From: an uncultured Porphyromonadaceae bacterium
GTDB lineage: Bacteria; Bacteroidota; Bacteroidia; Bacteroidales; Paludibacteraceae
Length of the DNA: 6,966 nucleotides
Direction: 5' to 3'
Assembly (NCBI GenBank): GCA_937898265.1
Contig: CALEJM010000319.1
Location: 1 to 6,966, forward strand
Shown: positions 1 to 5,866 of the stretch, in pieces
Layout of the letters: each line of letters starts with the position of its first letter
How positions within the stretch are numbered: position 1 is the stretch's first letter
Notes under the pieces: generated by a model
The model's input: only the letters and a program-made list of their open reading frames with translations
Told to the model about the DNA's origin: nothing
Databases searched by the model: none
Translations under genes and position numbers: made by a program

Positions 1-1371
1 TTCCGTCCCGACGTAACAATCTTCGAGAACATCACCTCCCGCGACGAATACGTCGAGCAGATGCTCGCCAACTACTCATACCTCAACGTAGGACTCTCGC
101 TCACCTACAAAGGAAAGAAATTCTACTCGCGCAACGGTCTCGTCGACCTCCTCAACGCCAACCTTGCCGACGACGACATGCTCTATCCGCTCGTACACCT
201 CCAGAACGCCGACATCGAGATAGCCTTTACCCATACCCACCAAAGTCGCGACGACTACTACTCGTTTGTCAACGGACAATATACGCCACAGGGCGGCACC
301 CATCAGGCAGCCTTCAAAGAGTGGATTGCACGAACCATCAAAGAGTTCTACAACAAAAACCAAGACCCCAACGATATCCGCAACGGTCTCGTGGCCGCCA
401 TCAACATCAACATCCAAGAGCCGGAGTTTGAGGCGCAGACCAAAGTGAAACTCGGTTCGCGCACCATCAACCCGCTGGACAAAGACGCCATCTCCGTCAA
501 CAAATTTGTGGGCGATTTCGTCAAAGCCAATGTTGACGACTACCTCCATAAGAACTCCGAGATGTCGAACATCCTGCTTCAGAAAATCCAACTCTCGGAG
601 AAAGAACGCAAGGAAATCAACATCATCACCAAGAAAGATCGCGACGCCAAAAAGAAGATAAGTCTGCGCAACAACAAACTGCGCGACTGCCATATCCACC
701 TCAACGACACCAAAGTGGGCAAAGAAGACCGCCGCGACGAGAGCTGCATCTTCATCACCGAGGGTAACTCAGCGAGTGGCTCCATCACCAAGATTCGCAA
801 CGTGGAGACCCAGGCAGTCTTCTCGCTGCGCGGCAAACCGCTCAACACCTTCTCGGCCACCGCTCAGGAGGCTCGCAAAAACCAAGAGTTTGCGTTGCTC
901 AACGCCGCACTCAATATCGATGAAGGATTGGATGGATTGCGTTATAATAAGGTGATTATCGCTACCGATGCCGATGTCGACGGCATGCACATCCGCCTGC
1001 TGCTGATGACCTTCTTCCTCAAATACTATCCCGACCTCGTGAAGAAAGGACACGTCTACGTGCTCCAGACACCGCTCTTCCGTGTGCGCAACAAAAAAGA
1101 AACCCGTTACTGCTACAGCGAGGAAGAACGTCTCGAAGCCGTAGAAGCACTCGGACCAAAGCCGGAGATCACACGATTCAAAGGCTTGGGCGAAATCTCA
1201 GCCGACGAGTTTGCCGTATTCATTGGCAAAGACATGCGTCTCGACCAAATGCACCTCCGCAAAGAAGACGGCTCAACCAACGACATGCTGGCGTTCTATA
1301 TGGGTAAGAACACCGACCGCCGTCAGCGATTCATCATCGACAACCTTGTGATAGACGAGGAGATGGTTTAG
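1..1371 (+). CDS. parE: DNA topoisomerase IV subunit B, C-terminal part (5' end outside window)
   Basis: This is the ATPase and TOPRIM subunit of the type IIA topoisomerase that decatenates daughter chromosomes, working with ParC, which is not in the window. The frame is open from base 1, so the ATG at 61 is an internal Met. About 456 residues are visible; family members are roughly 620-650, so the GHKL ATP-binding region is missing. Visible residues 98-105 (GGTHQAAF) and the QTK loop at 146-148 (QTKVKLG) mark the transducer domain that senses ATP. The TOPRIM domain follows: TEGNSASGS at 253-261 with the catalytic Glu at 254, SLRGKPLN, then DADVDG at 323-328 supplying the Mg-binding aspartates. 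RFKGLGEIS at 392-400 is the conserved motif near the C-terminus. The protein ends soon after the core, without a long C-terminal tail. The EGNSASGS wording and close relatedness to GyrB favour Bacteroidota ParE over GyrB. The TAG stop overlaps the stop of the convergent neighbour. Confidence 0.95.
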   Translation, partial: FRPDVTIFENITSRDEYVEQMLANYSYLNVGLSLTYKGKKFYSRNGLVDLLNANLADDDMLYPLVHLQNADIEIAFTHTHQSRDDYYSFVNGQYTPQGGTHQAAFKEWIARTIKEFYNKNQDPNDIRNGLVAAININIQEPEFEAQTKVKLGSRTINPLDKDAISVNKFVGDFVKANVDDYLHKNSEMSNILLQKIQLSEKERKEINIITKKDRDAKKKISLRNNKLRDCHIHLNDTKVGKEDRRDESCIFITEGNSASGSITKIRNVETQAVFSLRGKPLNTFSATAQEARKNQEFALLNAALNIDEGLDGLRYNKVIIATDADVDGMHIRLLLMTFFLKYYPDLVKKGHVYVLQTPLFRVRNKKETRYCYSEEERLEAVEALGPKPEITRFKGLGEISADEFAVFIGKDMRLDQMHLRKEDGSTNDMLAFYMGKNTDRRQRFIIDNLVIDEEMV

Positions 1372-2495
1372 AACCCGACTTCCAGACGTGCCCTGAAATG
1401 CGTCTGTTCCGTTACGGGGCACAACGAGAGATAGCCTTTGACGATTTTCCCCTCGTGGAGCGTCAGAGGCTTTTCTGTTGCGCGTTGGAGGTGGTCGGCA
1501 AGGAGAGCGCCGGGGGTAGGGGAGAAATCGATGGTAAACGTGCCGATGGCATCGGGAGACAGCCAACGGGTGGAAAGTTCCAAGGCAACGTTGCCCATCG
1601 TATTGCGGAGATTGACCTCAACGGCAGGATTGACCTCAAAGCAGCCAGCCTCGTTGGCATAGACAAACATATCGATACCCACGTTGCCCACGTAGTCGGT
1701 CAAGCGCTCGCTGATAAAAATGCAGCAAGCCTGCTGTAGAGCTTCCAAACGATGCTTTGGAACGTAGCGGGTGAGCTGCTCTTCCAACGTCTTCGTAGTT
1801 CCTAAGAGACTCTGTGTGTAGACACCGTTGCGCGTGTTGAACACCGAATAGCCGCGGAAAGAGGCTTTGCCCTCATCGTTACGCCAGAACTCCATCGCAA
1901 AGTCCTGAACCACCCTGAGACGCCGTTCTCCCATCACGCATCCCTGTGTGGCAAGCAGCTTCTGACATCGTGACTTTATCTGCGGAGTCACCGTTCCCGC
2001 GCCCCCCATCAGTCCCCTTCCGCTACCGCTCCAAGGCGCTTTGAGCACCGTCTCGGGGTAACGCATAACGAAACGCTCCACAGCCTCCATCGTAGTCAGT
2101 TCCTCTGCCTTGATGGGCTCTTGGAGAAACTCGGCAAGCTGCATCGCCGTGCGTCGGTGTGAAAGCAGTCGCCAATGGTCAAGCAACTCGTCGGAAGGGA
2201 GTAGAGCAGCGTCTAAGCCACGATGGAGCAACCGTTGACGGATGGCGGCATTCCAACCCCAAGGCTCAACCGAATCGTAGCGCTGAAGACATGGCACAAC
2301 GGAACAGACTCCGCCCAAGCGCTGGTAGGCGTCTACCATAGGCAACGCACTCACCACCTCCCCCTCGTCGTGAAGCCAAGCAGGCAAAGTGGCGAAATCG
2401 TTGGCAAACACCACCGCATTCGGAGGTGCCGTATAATGGGGCGTAGCAGCGGCCAGCGCCAAGTCGTGATCGGGATTGAAAACCAGAAGTCTCAT
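1368..2495 (-). CDS. Uncharacterised ATP-grasp-like protein, 375 residues
   Basis: I do not recognise a named function. Numbering is from the ATG at 2495. The N-terminus reads MRLLVFNPDHDLALA, with a conserved-looking NPDHD segment at 8-12. In the middle, VLKAPWSGSGRGL (150-162) resembles the Lys strand and glycine-rich loop of ATP-grasp enzymes, with K152 as candidate nucleotide ligand. Farther on, VVQDFAMEF, VGNVGID (D275), FEVNP (E287, N289) and VEVNLR (E293, N295, R297) resemble the acidic and Asn metal ligands of that fold. A carboxylate-amine or similar ligase is an inference; the substrate is unknown. There is no signal peptide or membrane segment, so it is probably cytosolic. A GTG five codons upstream (2510) is in frame, but it falls about at or before the start of transcription predicted from the promoter at 2514-2543, so the ATG is preferred. 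The gene is monocistronic as far as seen and convergent with parE. Confidence 0.82.
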   Translation of the reverse strand: MRLLVFNPDHDLALAAATPHYTAPPNAVVFANDFATLPAWLHDEGEVVSALPMVDAYQRLGGVCSVVPCLQRYDSVEPWGWNAAIRQRLLHRGLDAALLPSDELLDHWRLLSHRRTAMQLAEFLQEPIKAEELTTMEAVERFVMRYPETVLKAPWSGSGRGLMGGAGTVTPQIKSRCQKLLATQGCVMGERRLRVVQDFAMEFWRNDEGKASFRGYSVFNTRNGVYTQSLLGTTKTLEEQLTRYVPKHRLEALQQACCIFISERLTDYVGNVGIDMFVYANEAGCFEVNPAVEVNLRNTMGNVALELSTRWLSPDAIGTFTIDFSPTPGALLADHLQRATEKPLTLHEGKIVKGYLSLCPVTEQTHFRARLEVGF

Positions 2496-2513
2496 AGTCG
2501 GAATTTCCACTCA

Positions 2514-2543
2514 CAAAGATACAACATATTCTATAAATAGCAA
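2514..2543 (-). promoter_or_regulatory. Bacteroidota-type promoter of the ATP-grasp-like gene
   Basis: Read on the minus strand, TTG (2543-2541) is followed after 19 nt by TATCTTTG (2521-2514), an exact match to the TAnnTTTG -7 element. Transcription would begin near 2508, giving a leader of only about 13 nt before the ATG at 2495. This decides between the GTG at 2510 and the ATG at 2495. The -33 element lies inside one copy of an 11-nt direct repeat. Confidence 0.72.
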
Positions 2544-2575
2544 CAGAACCTCAAAATATAATATAGTAACAGAAC
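2539..2575. repeat. Pair of 11-nt direct repeats, possible operator
   Basis: AGCAACAGAAC at 2539-2549 recurs as AGTAACAGAAC at 2565-2575, with one mismatch and a 26-nt period (about two and a half helical turns). The first copy covers the -33 element of the minus-strand promoter. The region between is very AT-rich. Regulatory function is only an inference, and chance in a low-complexity stretch is a real alternative. Confidence 0.3.
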
Positions 2576-2610
2576 GGTGTCGTTGTGCGTGAAAAGGTCT
2601 TGTCGGCTAC

Positions 2611-2640
2611 TCTCTTTGAGTGAAATGATATTTCAAGAGA
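2611..2640. promoter_or_regulatory. Imperfect 30-nt palindrome upstream of ppdK
   Basis: The outer arms TCTCT (2611-2615) and AGAGA (2636-2640) and the inner arms TGAAAT (2621-2626) and ATTTCA (2630-2635) flank a GAT centre. The sequence TTGAG (2616-2620) is an unpaired bulge on one side. The inner dyad is perfect. It lies about 75-105 nt upstream of the ppdK -7 element, a plausible place for a regulator site. No T-run follows directly, so it is not a typical terminator. Confidence 0.35.
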
Positions 2641-2688
2641 GGTTGGTGTGGAAGTTTTTTGGCCTAAAGTGCGAAAAACACTATGACG

Positions 2689-2722
2689 TTGGTACGTTTT
2701 TAAGAGAAAAATCGTAACTTTG
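2689..2722 (+). promoter_or_regulatory. Bacteroidota-type promoter of ppdK
   Basis: TAACTTTG at 2715-2722 matches the TAnnTTTG -7 element exactly and continues into GCAC, a common context in Bacteroidales promoters. The best -33 candidate is TTG at 2689-2691, 23 nt upstream, at the long end of the accepted spacing, so that half is weaker. Transcription would start near 2728, leaving a leader of about 43 nt that is A-rich before the ATG (TAGATAAACA) and has no Shine-Dalgarno sequence, as is usual in this phylum. Confidence 0.75.
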
Positions 2723-2770
2723 CACACTCAAACAAAATCGACTTTAGTTGTAATAAAATATAGATAAACA

Positions 2771-5497
2771 ATGGACAGCAAAAAACGTGTTTATACCTTC
2801 GGCAACGGACATGCTGAAGGCAAAGCTGACATGAGGAATCTGCTTGGTGGTAAAGGCGCTAACCTCGCAGAGATGAACTTGATTGGTGTACCAGTTCCTC
2901 CTGGATTCACTATCACAACCGACGTTTGTAACGAATACTTCCAAGTTGGCAAAGACCAAGTGGTAGCCCTCTTGAAAGAAGATGTGGAGAACGCTCTCCG
3001 CCACATCGAGAACTTGATGAACTCAAAATTCGGCGACGTGGAGAACCCACTCCTCGTTTCTGTTCGCTCAGGTGCTCGCGCTTCTATGCCAGGTATGATG
3101 GACACTATCCTCAACCTCGGTTTGAACAACGTCGTAGTAGAAGGCTTGATTAAAAAGACCGGTAATGCCCGCTTCGTATGGGACTCATACCGCCGCTTCG
3201 TTCAAATGTACGGCGACGTTGTGCTCGGCATGAAACCTGTCAACAAAACTGATATCGACCCATTTGAGGCTATCATCGAAGAGGTGAAGGCTGCTAAAGG
3301 CGTGAAACTCGACACCGAACTCACCGTTGAAGACCTCCAAACACTCGTTACCCGCTTCAAAGCTGCTGTTAAGAAACAAACCGGCAAAGACTTCCCAGAA
3401 GATGCTTACGAACAACTCTGGGGCGCTATCTGCGCTGTGTTCGACAGCTGGATGAACGAACGCGCTATCCTCTATCGTAAGATGGAAGGCATCCCAGCTG
3501 AATGGGGCACCGCTGTTAACGTTCAAGCCATGGTATTCGGCAACATGGGCGACACATCAGCCACTGGCGTATGCTTCAGCCGCGACGCTGCTACCGGTGA
3601 AGACCTCTTCATGGGTGAATACCTCATCAACGCTCAAGGTGAGGACGTAGTTGCCGGTATCCGTACACCACAACAAATCACCAAAATCGGCTCACAACGC
3701 TGGGCTATCCTCCAAGGCATCTCTGAAGAAGTTCGCGCTTCTAAATACCCTTCAATGGAAGAGGCTATGCCTGAAATCTACAAAGAACTTGACATGCTCC
3801 AAACCAAACTTGAGAATCACTACCGTGATATGCAAGACATGGAGTTCACCGTTCAAGAAGGCAAACTCTGGTTCCTCCAGACACGTAACGGCAAACGTAC
3901 CGGCCGTGCTATGGTGAAAATCGCCATGGACATGCTCCGTCAAGGCATGATCTCTGAGGAAGAAGCTGTTTTGCGCGTAGAACCTAACAAACTCGACGAA
4001 CTGCTCCACCCAGTATTCGATAAGAACTCATTGAAAAACGCTCACGTCATCACCAAAGGTTTGGCTGCTTCTCCAGGCGCCGCTTGCGGTCGTATCGTGT
4101 TCAACGCCGACGACGCTTCTGTATGGCACGCCAACGGCGAACGCGTAGTCATGGTTCGTATCGAGACTTCTCCTGAAGACCTCGCTGGTATGGCTGCTGC
4201 AGAAGGTATCCTCACAGCTCGTGGCGGTATGACTTCACACGCTGCCGTAGTGGCTCGCGGTATGGGTAAATGCTGCGTATCTGGCGCAGGCGCTCTCGTT
4301 ATCGACTACGCTGAGAAAACCATCAAGGTTTCTGGCGTAACCCTCCACGAAGGCGACTATATCTCATTGAACGGTTCTACCGGCGACGTTTACGAAGGCG
4401 CTGTTGACACCAAAGACGCAGAACTCGATCAGGATTTCCGCGAGTTGATGGCTTTGGCTGACAAATATGCACGCCTCAAAGTACGCACCAACGCCGACAC
4501 ACCACGCGACGCTCAAGTAGCTCGCAACTTCGGTGCTATCGGTATCGGTCTCTGCCGCACAGAGCACATGTTCTTCGAAGGTGAGAAAATCCGTGCTATG
4601 CGCGAGATGATTCTCTCAGAAACCGTTGAAGGCCGCAAGAAAGCTCTTGAGAAAATCCTCCCATATCAGAAAGCCGACTTCAAAGGCATCTTCAAAGCTA
4701 TGGCAGGTTGCCCAGTGACAGTTCGCTTGCTCGACCCACCATTGCACGAGTTCGTTCCTCACGAGGAGCGCGAACAACGTGAGTTGGCTGAAATCATGGG
4801 CGTTTCTTACCAATATATCCACCAACGTGTTGACTCACTCCACGAGGCTAACCCAATGCTCGGTCACCGTGGCTGCCGTCTTGGCAACACCTATCCAGAA
4901 ATCACCGAGATGCAAACACGCGCTATCCTTGGCGCAGCTCTCGAATTGAAGGCTGAAGGCATCGAGGCTAAACCAGAAATCATGGTGCCTCTCACCGGTA
5001 TCCTCTACGAGTTCGCAAAACAAGAAGAGGTAATCCGCGCTACTGCCAACAAACTCTTCGAGGAGATGAACGACTCTATCGACTACAAAGTTGGTACTAT
5101 GATCGAAATCCCACGTGCTGCTTTGACCGCCAACCGTATCGCTACCAAGGCTGAGTTCTTCTCATTCGGTACCAACGACTTGACCCAAATGACCTTCGGT
5201 TACTCACGCGACGATATCGCCAGCTTCTTGCCTGCATATCTCGACATGAAGATCCTGAAGAACGACCCATTCCGCGTTCTCGACCAGAATGGCGTTGGTC
5301 AGTTGGTTCAAATGGCAACCGAGAAAGGCCGCAGCGTTCGTCCAGACCTCAAATGCGGTATCTGCGGCGAGCATGGCGGCGAACCATCATCAGTTGAATT
5401 CTGCCACCGCGTAGGTCTCAACTATGTCAGCTGCTCACCATTCCGTGTGCCTATCGCACGTTTGGCTGCAGCCCAAGCTGCTATCAAAAACGCTTAA
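2771..5497 (+). CDS. ppdK: Pyruvate, phosphate dikinase
   Basis: This cytosolic enzyme interconverts PEP + AMP + PPi with pyruvate + ATP + Pi, and in anaerobes can run in either the glycolytic or gluconeogenic direction. The 908-residue protein is complete. The N-terminal ATP-grasp domain has LLGGKGANLAEM (K28), VSVRSGARASMPGMMDT (R99) and LQTRNGKRTG (R372). The swivelling phosphohistidine domain has GGMTSHAAVVARGMGK with the phosphorylated His at 490. The C-terminal PEP/pyruvate barrel has CRTEHMFF (R596), VRLLDPPLHEF (R652), MIEIPRAAL (E779), TNDLTQMTFG (N802, D803) and CGICGEHGG with the acid/base Cys at 865. These correspond to the Clostridium symbiosum active-site residues with an offset of 34-35, so the protein is about 34 residues longer than that 874-residue enzyme, with the extra length before the phosphohistidine domain. 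The ATG at 2771 fits the promoter and begins just before the conserved N-terminus. The gene has its own promoter and terminator. Confidence 0.98.
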   Translation: MDSKKRVYTFGNGHAEGKADMRNLLGGKGANLAEMNLIGVPVPPGFTITTDVCNEYFQVGKDQVVALLKEDVENALRHIENLMNSKFGDVENPLLVSVRSGARASMPGMMDTILNLGLNNVVVEGLIKKTGNARFVWDSYRRFVQMYGDVVLGMKPVNKTDIDPFEAIIEEVKAAKGVKLDTELTVEDLQTLVTRFKAAVKKQTGKDFPEDAYEQLWGAICAVFDSWMNERAILYRKMEGIPAEWGTAVNVQAMVFGNMGDTSATGVCFSRDAATGEDLFMGEYLINAQGEDVVAGIRTPQQITKIGSQRWAILQGISEEVRASKYPSMEEAMPEIYKELDMLQTKLENHYRDMQDMEFTVQEGKLWFLQTRNGKRTGRAMVKIAMDMLRQGMISEEEAVLRVEPNKLDELLHPVFDKNSLKNAHVITKGLAASPGAACGRIVFNADDASVWHANGERVVMVRIETSPEDLAGMAAAEGILTARGGMTSHAAVVARGMGKCCVSGAGALVIDYAEKTIKVSGVTLHEGDYISLNGSTGDVYEGAVDTKDAELDQDFRELMALADKYARLKVRTNADTPRDAQVARNFGAIGIGLCRTEHMFFEGEKIRAMREMILSETVEGRKKALEKILPYQKADFKGIFKAMAGCPVTVRLLDPPLHEFVPHEEREQRELAEIMGVSYQYIHQRVDSLHEANPMLGHRGCRLGNTYPEITEMQTRAILGAALELKAEGIEAKPEIMVPLTGILYEFAKQEEVIRATANKLFEEMNDSIDYKVGTMIEIPRAALTANRIATKAEFFSFGTNDLTQMTFGYSRDDIASFLPAYLDMKILKNDPFRVLDQNGVGQLVQMATEKGRSVRPDLKCGICGEHGGEPSSVEFCHRVGLNYVSCSPFRVPIARLAAAQAAIKNA

Positions 5498-5519
5498 TCC
5501 CTTAGGTTAAGATAAAGTC

Positions 5520-5555
5520 AGAGGACGTCTCAAACGAGGCGTCCTCTTTTATTTT
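5520..5555 (+). terminator. Rho-independent terminator of ppdK
   Basis: A 12-bp stem, AGAGGACGTCTC (5520-5531) with GAGGCGTCCTCT (5536-5547), contains a single G-U wobble and an AAAC loop. It is followed by TTTATTTT. It begins 23 nt after the ppdK stop and should keep ppdK transcription out of the oppositely oriented ffs gene. Confidence 0.93.
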
Positions 5556-5594
5556 AGTAGTATGAGATTCGGGGAAATCTTAAGGTATGGGCAC

Positions 5595-5696
5595 AAAAAA
5601 AGGGTAAGCTGACTATATCGCACCGCTCAAGCTCCTACCCTTGCTGCGGTCAGGCCCTGGGGGATTTAAAGCGAGCTGGTCGTATAGGACTTACCC
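5595..5696 (-). ncRNA. ffs: Signal recognition particle RNA (4.5S, small bacterial type) with its terminator
   Basis: This is the RNA scaffold of the SRP, which binds Ffh and docks on FtsY to deliver nascent membrane proteins to the translocon. On the minus strand a 95-nt RNA (5696 to 5602) folds into one long hairpin closed by GGGUAAG and CUUACCC, with further stems such as CUAUA/UAUAG and GCUC/GAGC. The apical part has CCCCCAGGG on the 5' side and GCAGCAAGGGUA on the 3' side, the wording of bacterial SRP helix 8 (CAGG and AGCA of the Ffh-binding internal loop). The closing stem runs straight into seven U residues (5601-5595), so the hairpin with its U-run probably serves as terminator. A promoter with a predicted start at 5696 fixes the strand. 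The oddity is the tip: canonical CCGGAAGG is replaced by CCUGACCG, so GGAA is absent. Identification rests on remembered family features, not a covariance search. Confidence 0.85.
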
Positions 5697-5701
5697 GAGC
5701 A

Positions 5702-5732
5702 CAAAAGTACAACTTTTTGATAAACTGAACAA
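5702..5732 (-). promoter_or_regulatory. Promoter of ffs, with upstream A-tracts
   Basis: On the minus strand, TTG (5732-5730) is followed after 20 nt by TACTTTTG (5709-5702), an exact TAnnTTTG element. Five nt then lead to the GGG at 5696 that begins the RNA. Directly upstream are an A5 (5739-5735) and an A7 tract (5753-5747) on the transcribed-sense strand, resembling the UP-like A-tracts of strong stable-RNA promoters. That last point is inference. Confidence 0.82.
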
Positions 5733-5796
5733 GGTTTTTCGTAAACTTTTTTTCTGCCCTTCTTCCTTGTTATTATCAAAGCGTTAGCAACTACGG

Positions 5797-5840
5797 AATA
5801 AAGAGAAAGCCGCCTTTGCCCGAGAGCAGAGACGGCCTTC
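5797..5840 (-). terminator. Rho-independent terminator of nifJ
   Basis: On the minus strand, GAAGGCCGTCTCTGCT (5840-5825) pairs with GGCAAAGGCGGCTTTC (5820-5805) around a CTCG loop. The 16-position stem has one mismatch and several G-U wobbles. TCTTTATT follows the stem. It lies 26 nt past the nifJ stop and upstream of the ffs promoter, so it insulates ffs from nifJ read-through. On the plus strand the same hairpin is followed by TTGTTATTT, so weak bidirectional action is possible. Confidence 0.87.
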
Positions 5841-5866
5841 TTGTTATTTAGATAGCGTGTTGACGC

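Noticed and set aside
76..699. 207-codon open frame antisense to parE
   Set aside because: It is hydrophobic and low in complexity, with no recognisable motif, and arises from the strongly C-ending codons of parE on the other strand.
2223..2540. 105-codon plus-strand frame over the start of the ATP-grasp-like gene
   Set aside because: It lies opposite a gene with conserved motifs and its own promoter, is rich in Arg, His and Gln, and has no promoter match.
2611..2618. TCTCTTTG as a second -7 element for ppdK
   Set aside because: It deviates from TAnnTTTG at the second base and has no TTG at the proper distance; TAACTTTG at 2715 is exact.
2665..2682. Short dyad AGTG...CACT before the ppdK promoter
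   Set aside because: Four base pairs around an A-rich loop is within chance expectation.
3185..3526. Antisense frames inside ppdK
   Set aside because: They lie entirely within the well-supported ppdK frame and show no family features; they are codon-bias shadows.
5602..5696. Reading the structured RNA on the plus strand, as a leader or riboswitch
   Set aside because: The hairpin is symmetric enough to fold either way, but the TTG-N20-TACTTTTG promoter, the U7 run and the CAGG/AGCA motifs fit only the minus strand, and no plus-strand gene follows.
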